Positions 10,401 to 22,000 of a stretch of 64,000 nucleotides of DNA are shown here, one piece after another. The notes beneath the pieces are model-generated. The model saw nothing but the letters and a program-made list of their open reading frames with translations. It was not told where the DNA came from and ran no database searches. Source of the stretch: Crambe crambe (taxonomy: Eukaryota > Porifera > Demospongiae > Poecilosclerida > Crambeidae). Position 1 is the stretch's first letter, and every line of letters starts with the position of its first letter. The DNA lies in the NCBI GenBank assembly GCA_963924555.1, contig OZ004581.1:2666001-2730000 (forward strand). The letters are read 5' to 3'. Both the position numbers and the translations under genes were made by a program.

Positions 10401-11375
10401 ATTTTGTACATGTAGCTACATGTCTTGGTGTTTTTTCATGATTTCCATTTCATCTCCTTAATACTAGCTACTTAATCTTTCTCATAATAATAATTACTAC
10501 AAAAAATGTGAATTAATAGCACTGCCATGTAATAATCAGTCTTCCCAAATAGGAAAATCTTGAGGATGATGCTCTCCTAATTTCCATTTGGAGATTACAT
10601 AGAATTGTAGATCACTCTGTTTTTTGTTATTGATGCAGCCACTGGAGATGGGGAGCAGATCATGCAATTTTGTCCAAGCTTTCACATTGTGCAACTGATG
10701 AAGAATGGCAGGAGTCCACAGCAAGCTTGTGATGAGGTGGTAAGGGAAATGAAGAGAGAGAGTGCTAGACCTTTTGAAGTGGGACTGATCGCTCTCAATA
10801 ATAAGGTGATTAATGGCCAAAGGTTACAGTGGAATCTTTATTGTATGTACAGTCCCAAAAAGACAAATTCATTTAAAAGATATTTACTTTAATTCATGAC
10901 TACTAATAGCCTTGGAACTGAAATTTATTGTAGAAATAGCTAGTCCAATCATAAAGCCTTTGGGTGAATATCGTGTTTTGAGAGAGGCTTTTAAAAATCA
11001 GTTTTTACTTGGGACTGTCAATTATGATCCATTTTACTACAAGAAAGGAGTTACCATGTAGAATGACATAGCTAGCTATGATCACCTTCATCAATACACA
11101 AAATTATTGACTACAATAATTAGCTAGCTATGAAGACACTTGATAATAAAGATGCATGAACTGTGCAAGGCTAATACAATATATAATCTCGTCTACAGAA
11201 TATAAGTTATGTATTTTTATAATGATTGTGTACTTAGGGTGAAGTGGGAGGGGCTAGTACTGTGATGGAATGGAGAGATGCTTGTTCTGGACAGCTCTAC
11301 AATGGTTTCCCATATGCTCGATGGACCAAGACCTCAGATAATTCAACTATTGTTACAGAACCTGGTGTGGAGTAG
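7486..11375 (+). CDS. AGA: Aspartylglucosaminidase-family asparaginase (Ntn hydrolase), eight exons
   Basis: Exons 7486-7594, 7959-8097, 8727-8883, 9292-9343, 9729-9856, 10241-10256, 10639-10805 and 11238-11375 join in frame to 301 residues. Family landmarks appear in order: the helix after the N-terminus, [18 protein letters not shown], then HDT with Thr151 as the expected N-terminal nucleophile after self-cleavage, [10 protein letters not shown], the glycine-rich [16 protein letters not shown] and a C-terminal LNNKGEVGGAS. The family cleaves the GlcNAc-Asn bond of glycoproteins in lysosomes or acts on isoaspartyl peptides. Donors are good except exon 3 (AAG|GTTCTT). Oddities: no signal peptide is visible at the chosen ATG, so an upstream exon may be missing; HDT is followed by LS rather than the usual I/V-G. 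Introns carry small DNA elements and long pyrimidine tracts. Human AGA is longer mainly by its signal peptide and a linker before HDT. Confidence 0.85.
8267..8515. mobile_element. Small element with inverted ends in intron 2 of the AGA-like gene
   Basis: The ends are AGGGTTCTGCCCA (from 8272) and TGGGCAGAACCCT (to 8511), about 240 bp apart. The inside carries three imperfect GTGGCCAAAATGGCC-like repeats (about 8430-8485). There is no coding capacity, as for a MITE. Confidence 0.65.
8544..8717. mobile_element. MITE of the CAGTGGAACCTCC family next to the exon 3 acceptor
   Basis: It begins TACAGTGGAACCTCCAATAA and ends TTTCACTGTA at 8717, with AAGAAGGGGACAACC-type inner sequence shared with elements in the Ig receptor introns. 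Its right end is only 9 bp from the AG at 8725-8726 used for exon 3. Confidence 0.6.
9480..10232. repeat. Pyrimidine-rich low-complexity tracts flanking AGA-like exon 5
   Basis: TCC/CTTCC-rich DNA fills 9480-9712 (intron 4) and 9895-10232 (intron 5). Its open frames on both strands encode only Glu/Arg/Gly or Ser/Pro runs and are artefacts. Exon 5 (9729-9856) lies between the two tracts. Confidence 0.85.
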
Positions 11376-11436
11376 GCTATAGCTATTCTTAGCTACAAAA
11401 TTAATTATGATTAAAATAGTGACAGTGAGTTTGCCT

Positions 11437-11523
11437 CATACAAGGCAGTCAGCACCTTTAGGAGACTGCGAGAAACTCTAAATGACATCATCAGTAATGA
11501 TCTATCCAATGTTACTAATAGAG
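11437..11523 (+). pseudogene. Relic of NLR exon 2 in the opposite orientation
   Basis: The plus strand reads YKAVSTFRRLRETLNDIISN followed by DLSNVTN, almost identical to the death-fold-like exon 2 of the NLR genes, which lie on the minus strand. Only about 29 codons remain; the match stops abruptly after GTTACTAATA. It shows an inverted insertion or breakpoint of an NLR copy just outside the array. Confidence 0.75.
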
Positions 11524-11569
11524 CCTGTTAAAGTTTACAAGTTACATACAAAATGCACATGAAGCTTAA

Positions 11570-11981
11570 TTAGTGCTGGTCACATGACTTGTGACCAATC
11601 AGATCCTCTGAAAAGTGTACTTTAAATCTCATAAAGCACACTTTTATGTGCACTAAATGTTTAGTGCACACTTGGGGAACTGTGCTGAAGGTACATAGGA
11701 GCCTAGTGGAAGATCCACTAGGACTATGACCTTCCAGCCTCAGTCCCTAGTGCTTACAGTAAGTACATGTATCTTAATATTTTCTTTTATAGACTTTAGC
11801 ATTTCACTTATTACATTGGGTTTCAAACAGGAAAACCTCAGGAATTTACTTCGTTTATTTTTTTGAATATAGAGCATTCTTACTGAACCAAAGTATGTCA
11901 GAGCTTGCTAGGTACTAGGGCTAGGGTTGTGTAAGGACCAACTGGAATTTGATTGGTCACAAGTCATGTGATCAGCACTAA
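11570..11981. mobile_element. MITE with long inverted ends
   Basis: The left end TAGTGCTGGTCACATGACTT and the right end AAGTCATGTGATCAGCACTA are inverted copies extending about 35 bp each (through GTGACCAATCA). The interior has no coding frame. Confidence 0.7.
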
Positions 11982-11993
11982 AATATTTAGATC

Positions 11994-12160
11994 ACTCTAT
12001 TCTAGCTCCATGTGTTTTAATGCATGGTGCACTCGAATGATGCTATAATGTTCTCGGTGATGTAATGCACTCGCCTTCGGCTCGTGCATTACATTCACCT
12101 CAAGCATTATAGCATCATTCTCGTGCAGGTGCATTAAAACACTTAGAGCTAGAAAAGAGT
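11994..12160. mobile_element. Foldback MITE of 167 bp
   Basis: The two halves are inverted copies: ACTCTATTCTAGCTC and GTGTTTTAATGCA at the left, TGCATTAAAACAC and GAGCTAGAAAAGAGT at the right. They meet near TCGCCTTCGGCTCG at 12070-12084. Confidence 0.75.
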
Positions 12161-13039
12161 GAACTAAATATTACTTATTTTAATCCAGGATAATTTTGGA
12201 ACCTAGATCTTGATAGCTAGCTACCATTCTGAAATTCGTAATTATTATTATCGTCACCTGGTACCCATATCTTGATACTTGTTATCATACCTTTTCTCAA
12301 ATCAATTATGCCACTGATTCATCTGTCTTGGCTAATTGACTTATGACTACTATTTTGTTTGCATGTAGCTACGTATGTGCAGATAACATGATAATTGTGT
12401 GCATATAGCACAGCATTATTTTGAGTATTAATTTTAGTACAGAAATGAAGAACTTAAATTTGTAACTACTTGTAGGCAACCCAGTAATTTACGTAGCTAA
12501 CAGTTTCTGCCTAAAAACTTCGATCCAGCCAAAATCAATGAACTTTTCACATGTAGCTATTTCCATTTCTTAACTCCACATATAATATTGGTGGGCTATA
12601 AGGAGTGAACTCCCGGGGGTGTCAATAGAAATAAGCAAGCTGGAGAAGCAACTTTGAAACTTGGTTAATTTTCAAGCATTATAATTATATGGGCAAACTT
12701 TAGAGCATTATGGATAAGATTTCGAACATTATAGGGGACTTGCATGAGAATTTAAGAACAGTATTATAGTTTAATGTGGAAACACCTAACGATGGGGACA
12801 ATACTTATGTTAATCACGAGTATGTGTTGGCTCGGTACAGGGAGACACCACAACTTTAATTAAATGAAAACAAAGTTAACTATATAAATATTGCAACCAG
12901 GATTAGCTACAGCTTTCCATTTGATATTATACAGCTAACTCATTAACGAATTCATGATGAATGTTGGAAGATATCATTAATTAGCTGACTTATTGTACAT
13001 CACATGATGCTGAATAAATTTCTTAAAATGTGCACTTAG
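12161..13039. other. Spacer downstream of NLR gene A
   Basis: AT-rich DNA in which I see no exon, RNA gene or clear repeat. Confidence 0.5.
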
Positions 13040-16000
13040 CTAGCAAGTGTTTGTTATTATTCTTTTATTTATATATTCATCCAATAAAAGGCGTTCAATT
13101 GTTGAAATTGGATGCACGTCAAATGTACTTACATACAATTGTTGGCCACAAGTATAACAACAAAAACGTTGATCTTGGAAAATTCCAGGAAATAATGCTT
13201 GTAATTCATTTGTCCATGCTTTGGAATCAGGAATTTGAAATTCTGTGAATCCTATTTCAATTTTTTTCAAGGTAGTGCTTTCAGTAAGTGCTTCTTTAAG
13301 GCCTCTTACATAATCTATATCATCATGATGACTTAAATTGAAGAAACCTAAATCTAAATGCTCAAGAGTTGAATTTTTTTTAATCGCATTTATCATTTTT
13401 TTAATTGGAGGCTTTATACCAAATATAATATGCATGAATGTGAGATTACCATTTGACTCTAAGAAAGTAAGTAAGTCGAGTGAAATCAGATGAATGCTTA
13501 GTTTTTGTAATGAAGAGGAAGCAAACATTACTTTACAGAGCGATTTCATGTCAAACAAGTGTGAAATATCAGGTTTGTGCTGTCCAATTGCTAAACTTTC
13601 AAGTTTCCCACTCACAGGGTGAATCAGCTTAGCTAGTAGTGTTCCAAAACGTTTAGATTTTAAAGTTTCAGGTAAAACAGAACGAATACTCAAAAATGTT
13701 ACATTGCTGTAGCAAAGTCGATCTAGGACCTCTAAAAGATCATCACCTAGATCTTGGATAGCTGAAAAAACAAGTGACTTTAGATGCTTTATTGAAGGCA
13801 GTACTTGTGCTAACTGATTCTCTGCTAGATTCTCATTGCTGCTAAAAGAAAGATCAGTTATAAGTGAAAGTATATTTGCTGGATTCATCTTTAGATAAGG
13901 AACAGTAGACATCTTAACTAAATATTTATTAATTGCAATTCTATTTAGTTCACCTCCACATGGCACTCTTGAAGTTAGTCCCCACATAAAGCTGTCAAAG
14001 TGTTTGAATATTTTCACATCCCAGGATGAGGTGGAGGCACTGCTAGCAATACAATAGCCTAAAGCATACATGTCTATAGAATCAATTTGTGCTTCATGAT
14101 TTCTGGTATATAGTGATATACTTTTTTCTTCAAGGAAATTAATACGCTCATAATTGAATTGAATTTGAGCCTCTAGTAAGCATTGAATAAACAAACGAGT
14201 TATAAAGAACTTTTTGTTTTCAATATTAAAGAAGACTGTACTTTGTAGGGCATATGTATCAAAATGAAAGTACTTGAAGCTAGTTAAGCCAGCTACAAAT
14301 CTCCACACCACCTCCCACCGCCCATTCTCAATATATTTCTTAGAGACTTTCGGACCACCACAGGAGAGCTGAGAAATATGGTAAGCCGCTAGGAATTCCT
14401 GTACTGTGAGATGAAGAAAGTTGTATGAAATTTGATTTCCGCCAAAGAGAGCTGTTACTGCATCAAGAAATCCGAAGTGGATTAAACCTCTGGGCACACT
14501 CTCAGCATGGAATATCACTTTCTGGTTCACGATTCCCTTGAAAGCTACTTTACATAATTGTAAAAAATTAGCATAATATTCATTAGGAAGATCTGTAAAA
14601 GCATCTATTCTGCTTCCACTAGATTGGTGCAGATATCTCTGAAGAATTGTAAGACAAAATTGTGTGTATAGCTGAGTTAAGGTCTGAGGTATTGGACATC
14701 CAGTTCTCCTGCTATTCTTATATACCTCAACAACTATAGCTGCATTCAGAGGAATGTACATTAAGCTATTAATAGCTGGACTTCTAGAGGCAGATATGTA
14801 AATCAAGAAATCTTTTAGCATTTCAGGTTCTGATGAGAACATGCTGGAGGCATAATCTTTAACACACTTTTCAGTAAAACCCAAGATCTCAATTCGTCTT
14901 TCTAAGGCAGGACGACAAATTCCTAGGAGGTCAGAAGTGGCTGTAGGTCTGCTGGTTACTAGTACTGTGCACTCTGGAAGAATATCACCTCTAATGAGAT
15001 CGATCAACAGCCCTTGTTGCCTAAGACTTACAGGAAGCTCATCAAAGCCATCAAGAATGAATAAGACACCTTTGCCTTCAGCATCTATCACCTCTTTAGC
15101 TACAGCTTGTTGCAGTTCGCTATCAAGATGAGGAAATAGACCAGCAGCATCTTTGATATCTTGTACATTCTTCTCTCTGAACCTGTGAAGTACCACCAAG
15201 CTGTACTGCTGCATGGATGGGATCTCATCCCACCTCCTGCATAGCTCCCAGGCTAGTGTGCTCTTACCTACTCCTGGAGGACCCTCTACCAGAACCAGTG
15301 GCAACTGCTCATTTTTTTGGTCAGGTTTCAAGATATCTTCAAAGCATATTTCTTCTCTACTTTGAAGACTCTTTTCAATATTGCCTTGTAAGGTGTTTTT
15401 CATGATATCATTTATATCACGTGGTGTGTATTTTGCCACTGCTAGTCTAATATACTCCTTACTTGGAGTTGGAGGGAACTTGCCGTCATTCGAGACTGGA
15501 CTTCTGTGATACCTCCTTTTAAGGAATTCAGAATAGCGGGAAATAGCAGGGGGAACAGCATGAAGCATGGGTCCAGGTGATTCACATGTGGAACCTGCAT
15601 AATTTTATTCGAAATATCACTACATGCATGAATCTTGAAATTATGTAAAACCTTACAGTAACTCTGAACCAGTTCATCGGCTAGTTCGTGTAAGTATGGT
15701 TCAGAATCCAGGATGTGGACAAACTCTGCAAAGATGGAAGCCTTTAATCTCATCATAGACTCAACAGCGTCTAGTAATGGTATTGTCCTGATTGTTGTGG
15801 TATGAGCCTCATTCAAGGCCTTATTCTTTGTTTCATTTGAAATCAGTTGTCGAGCATACAGGGCATTAGTAACGTTGGATAGATCATTACTGATGATGTC
15901 GTTTAGAGTTTCTCGGAGTCTCCTAAAGGTGTCTACTGCCTTGTGAGACTCAATGGAGGCTGGCAGTTGGGCATAATATCTGTACAATAATGAATGAATA

Positions 16001-19000
16001 ATCAGATTCATTAAGATCTAGTCCCACCTTTTTCATATCCTTCCATACCCTGCTAGCTTTTGGTCAGTAGCTAGCCTGAGTTACCTGGTAACAGAAATGC
16101 ATGCATGCATGTTAATTAGATAACTGATTGGTGTCAAAGTGAGCATGAAATTATGAATACATAACTTGTAGCTTGCCACCAATAACTATGTGAGTGGCCA
16201 CATAGTGCAAATAATTAATTACTACTGTGGATATAATGTACCTATAAGGATGTTTACTAAATTTAATGGTTATGAGAGTGCTCATAAATTTTTATTAGCA
16301 GGCATTATTTTTAGCAAATTTGCAACCATCCATTTTTTGTGATGAAAGAGTAGCTACTGGTACTATTATTGAAATTATGTTTTTGTTTGTTTTTATTTGT
16401 TTATTTGTTTTTTGTTGTTACTGTTTTTGTAGCGTTTAGATTCCACGATTGTCAAGTACACATGGTTTTTTGGATGAAAATAATGAGCATGGAAATCTAA
16501 GTCAGTGCAAAATTTTAAAGAAATAATCATTCTTTGTGTGCGTAGCTATAGCTATACTGACAGTAGCCATGTACATCTCAATGAAGTGTGCAAACTAAAT
16601 ATCGTGATGGCAAATATAGCTTCTAACTTGTTCCCCTAACAACTATGCTTGGGTGTGCCACCACCCTTAATTCTGTGTATCACGGCCATTGCCATGCTTT
16701 CAGAGTGTCTAACAAGCCATACACTGCAAAAACAGAATTGTTATTTTGATAAATATACCTGTTAGGCAAGACTAATCATTGTTGAAATAACCTAGCAGTT
16801 TTTTTATGTTCACCAAAAATATACGTATAGTGTCATTTTGACAGATTTCAAATGATTAATCTTACCTACGTAACTAAGTAGATTTGTTAATTTCGTTTTT
16901 GTAGTGATATAGAGTCATATTATTGTATGCTAACATACATACATGTAATTGCAGCGAGCGAGCGCAGCGAGCGAGCTGACTCTCAGGTCATGACTCATTG
17001 AAATTTTAAATATATCAGAGAGTGCGGTAGCACTCTCTAAGTAGGGATGGCAGGTCAAAGTCCATAGGACAGTATAAACTAAAAACTCTTCTTTCTCTTC
17101 TACCCTTACTCTACAGGTTCTCAGAAGGCTACAGTGAATTATTATATCTACAAAGAAGAGAGGAGAATGTTCAAAAGCCAAAAATTCATTCGCCAACATA
17201 AGAAAAAAACGAGTTCTAAAATTGACTTTTCGTTCTTTTTCTTTATAATCAGAGAGTGCGCTAGCACTCTCTAAGTAGGGATGGCGGGTCAAAGGTCATA
17301 AGACTGTATAAACTAAAAACTCTTCTTTCTCTTCTACCCTTGCTCTACAGGTTCTCAGAAGGCTACAGTGAGATACTACTTCTACAAAGAAGAGAGGAGA
17401 GTGTTCAAAAACCAAAAATTCATTCGCTAACATAAGAAAAAAACGAGTTCTAAAATTGACTTTTGTTCATTTTCTTTATAATAATAATAATAATAATAAT
17501 AAGGATAATAAATATAAGATCGACGCCCCGACTTACTGGCTATAGTCATCAAAATTCTGCTTTGGCCATCTGTTAGAGCGGCACCTAGAGGCTGATCTTT
17601 TGCCCTTAGTTTTGACTAAGGCTCTACTTCACTATTCGATAGCACTCGGCACTAGCTAATCTTTCTACGCCATTTTGAAGCGCACGTCGTTAGGGGGCGG
17701 GGCTTATGGGTGGAGCCACGTAAGCTTCTTAAGCTAGCTAAGCTCGGCTAGGTCTTCAGTTTAATCGCTATTTATTCTTATCTGATGATGTTATAGTCAC
17801 TCCTTGCTGAATTACAGTACAAATACTTACATTGCTGTTGCTGTAAAGTAAATAATAGACAAAACTTAATAGCTAAACAAATTCTTCCACCATGCAGAGA
17901 CTGTGTATATATATGTACCTACAAAAGAAAGAGATACTCATGTCAAATTAATAATCACTGCATACTCTCAGTTGAAGTGACAGTCAATACTGCCACTCAA
18001 TTCTTTACATACACAAACTTATATTCAACTTCAAGCACTATGAAAAAAGGATAGAAACAAGTAAGCGCAAAAAATTTCTTCTAAATAAAAAGGTTAAGTA
18101 GGGATAGCTTAAAATCTAGCTGGGCTATAATAATATAATGTACTGCAGCCTTGTATGAAAATAATCCCTACTTTTACAACTGCCATAGCTAGCTATAGGT
18201 AGTGGATATAAATGTAGGGATTATTTTCATACAAGGCTGCAGTACATTATATTATTATAGCCCAGCTAGATTTTAAGCTATCCCTACTTAACCTTTTTAT
18301 TTAGAAGAAATTTTTTGCGCTTACTTGTAATAATAATAATAAGGATAATAATAATAATAAGATCGACGTACCGACTTACTGGCTATAGTCATCAAAATTC
18401 TGCTTTGGCCATCTGTTAGAGCGGCACCTAGAGGCTGATCTTTTGCTATTAGTTTTGACTAAGGCTCTACTTCACTATTCGATAGCACTCGGAACACAGC
18501 TGCTAATCTTTCTACGCCATTTTGAAGGGGGCGGGGCTTATGGGCGGAGCCACGTAAGCTTAAGTTTAGCTATAGCCAAGGTCTTCATTCATTATCTGAT
18601 GATGTTCCAGTCACTCCTTGCTGAATTACAGTACAGATGCTCATCCTATAGTAGCATTATAGCCAGTACTTTGCTGTAGTGTAGTCAGCTCACTTCACCA
18701 TGCCGTGTACATGTCATTTACATTGCTGTTGCTGTAAAGTTTTATATCAACAAAACTTAAATAGCTAAACAAATTCTTCAACCAGAGACACTGTATGTAC
18801 CTACAAAAGAGGTTTATGTAGAGCTGGCTTTGTATAGTACTGTACTGTAGCCTCCCTCATTCAACTTCAAGCACTAAGAAAAAGGATAGAAACAAGTGAG
18901 CGTAAAAAAAACAAATAAAAAGGTTAAGTAGGGATAGCCTAAAATCTAGCTGGGCTATCTATAATGTGCTGCAGCCTCGTATGAAAACAATCTTCGCGAT

Positions 19001-22000
19001 ATTACCTCATAAAAGGGGTGGGGCAATTAATAGCAGTTCTCCTCATATAACACCTGCACAGGATGTGGCCATTTGATGGCATCCACTATTATGATCACTA
19101 CACCAAATGCATAAACTCCCCATACTCCTCCCTCAAGCAAGACATACGTACCATCTCAATAATTATTTCAGTGATCACATATGTAACAATTAGCTAATGC
19201 TGTTCACTTTTTAAAATGTTCACTCCTTTCAGTACTCCATTACACTGCAGATGATCATCCTTCAAACTCTCCTCCCTGAACAGAATGAAATACTGATCAT
19301 TAAATAAATTTAGTTCAATCAAGGAAGCCTTTAGTGTCTATCAATTTTCATAATCACAAAGAAAAAGAATGCAAACAAGTGAATGCAAAAAATTTCTTCG
19401 AAATAAAAATGTGAAGTAGGGATGCTATTATAACTGCAGCTTCATTATGAAAACCAAGTACTGCAGCATCGAAGCAGTATGGCCCAAAAATCTAGCTGGA
19501 ATATGTATTATAACTGCATGCAAGAGAGTGAACTTAGTGAAGTGACCCTTACCCATCATCAAGTACAAGATACTATTCCTACTTTACTCCCATGATCAAG
19601 GGCCAAGGGAGTGAAGTAGGAATAGTATCTTGTACTTGATGATGGGTAAGGGTCACTTCACTAAGTTCACTCTCTTGCATGCAGTTATAATACATATTCC
19701 AGCTAGATTTTTGGGCCATACTGCTTCGATGCTGCAGTACTTGGTTTTCATAATGAAGCTGCAGTTATAATAGCATCCCTACTTCACATTTTTATTTCGA
19801 AGAAATTTTTTGCATTCACTTGTTGGCGAGCGAGCGAAGCGAGCGAAGCCCCACACTAATTGGTCAAAATGGAAAATTGCGATATTTATATGTTACACGT
19901 ACGTCACTCAAAATGCGCATGCGCTTACGCATGCGCATGAAATAGCTACTAAGCAACGTCATAATAAGCAATCATTTTCTTTAAGCTTGAAGTTGAAACA
20001 CTATTGTAACGAGTATTATGGAACCCAGAGAACCAGAAAACAAGCGAAGGAGGGCCCCAGAACACCCTCTAGAAACTGACCAGCAAAGAAGAGCGAGACC
20101 TCATGAAAGAAATGAAAGAGACAGAGCTAGAAGGAGAACAGAGTCAAAGGAACAGAGAAAAACAAGACTAGCAAAGAAATGTGACAGATAGAGGGAATCT
20201 ACAGAGTCAGAAGATAATGCTGCAAGAGCAGAGCAAATGAGAGCCAGAAGGAGAGCAGAGTCAGAGCTGCCAGATTAGAGCATATGAGGGCTCATTATTT
20301 GAGAGACTAGCTACTGAGTCTGAACAGGAGTGGTAGCCTGGGTTCAGAGAAGACACTCTAATGCTAACTGGGAATGCACCAACCTGAATAGCTAGCTATC
20401 GAAAGTCACTGTTGGGGCTATATAATCATAAGTGAGGGAGGAGCACATTGAAATGACCACTGGCTGCTTGCTCGCCCAACTAATGCTATACGAGCATCTC
20501 TACACAGCGAAAAATCTACAACTTGTAACAGGTCTGGACTGCCCCACATACCAGTTATGACCTGTACACAGGTCTGTAACAGGTCAGTAAAATCTACAAG
20601 TCTGTAACAGGTCCGTATTTTTGGACTGTATCAGACCTGCTGCCCCACCAACTGCCTACAGATCAAAAATTAGTACTTCCGGTGCCTAGGGTTTACGGAT
20701 TTTTGTTCTGTTACATACCTGTTACAAAATGCTTACAAGTTGTAGATTTTTCGCTGTGTAGTTGGCGAGCGAGCGAAGCGAGCGAAGCCCCACACTAATT
20801 GGTCAAAATGGAAAATTGCGATATTTATATGTTACACGTACGTCACTCAAAATGCGCATGCGCTTACGCATGCGCATGAAATAGTTACTAAGCAACGTCA
20901 TAATAAGCAATCATTTTCTTTAAGCTTGAAGTTGAAACACTATTGTAGCGAGTATCATGGAACCCAGAGAACCAGAAAACAAGCGAAGGAGGGCCCCAGA
21001 ACACCCTCTAGAAACTGACCAGCAAAGAAGAGCGAGACCTCATGAAAGAAATGAAAGAGACAGAGCTAGAAGGAGAACAGAGTCAAAGGAACAGAGAAAA
21101 ACAAGACTAGCAAAGAAATGTGACAGATAGAGCCAGGAGGAGGGAATGTACAGAGTCAGCAGAAGATAATGCTGCAAGAGCAGAGCAAATGAGAGCCAGA
21201 AGAGCAGAGTCAGCAGAACACAGAGCTGCCAGATTAGAGCATATGAGGGCTCATTATTTGAGAGACTAGCTACTGAGTCTGAGCAGGAGTGGTAGCCTGG
21301 GTTCAGAGAAGACACTCTAATGCTAACTGGGAATGCACCAAGTCAGTTAACAACCTGAATAGCTAGATATCGAAAGTCACTGTTGGGGCTATATAATCAT
21401 AAGTGAGGGAGGAGCACATTGAAATGACCACTGGCTGCTTGCTCGCCCAACTAATGCTATACGAGCATCTCTACACAGCGAAAAATCTACAACTTGTAAC
21501 AGGTCTGGACTGCCCCACATACCAGTTATGACCTGTACACAGGTCTGTAACGGGTCAGTAAAATCTACAAGTTTGTAACAGGTCCATATTTTTGGACTGT
21601 ATCAGACCTGCTGCCCCACCAACTGCCTACAGATCAAAAATTAGTACTTCCGGTGCCTAGGGTTTACGGATTTTTGTTCTGTTACATACCTGTTACAGAA
21701 TGCTTACAAGTTGTAGATTTTTCGCTGTGTAGTATATCTAGGTCTACACTCCAAAATGCCTCAGGCGTACGTATGGTACGTGTCCCGAAATAGTAGCGCT
21801 GTGCGCGTGCATAATGCGCATGCTCCAATTAATCAAGCTAGATTGTTTTCTACATGCAGCCTTTTGTCATAGGGCGCTAGGCTTATCTAAGTAGATTGTA
21901 GGCGCTTGTTATCTAAGTGCTTGTGGTACGTATTTACAGCTTTCTATGTATGGAGCTTCCCGGTTGGAACCACAACTTACATGACTCTTATCTCTGACAG

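Larger units (their letters stand above)
19823..21732. repeat. Tandem duplication of a 0.95-kb repeat with a broken basic frame
   Basis: Copies 19823-20761 and 20762-21732 are nearly identical over their whole length. Each starts TTGGCGAGCGAGCGAAGCG and has paired TGCGCATGCGC-type palindromes near its start. Then comes a frame beginning MEPREPENKRRRAPEHPLE and rich in Arg/Glu/Gln. That style of basic repeat is seen at the N-terminus of some eukaryotic transposon-encoded proteins. The frame is short and interrupted in both copies. Each copy ends in a MITE (20500-20761, 21471-21732). Confidence 0.8.

Noticed and set aside
16930-17292. 120-codon minus-strand open frame
   Set aside because: It lies wholly in the tandem 235-bp palindrome-headed repeat, which occurs in other places without a conserved frame.
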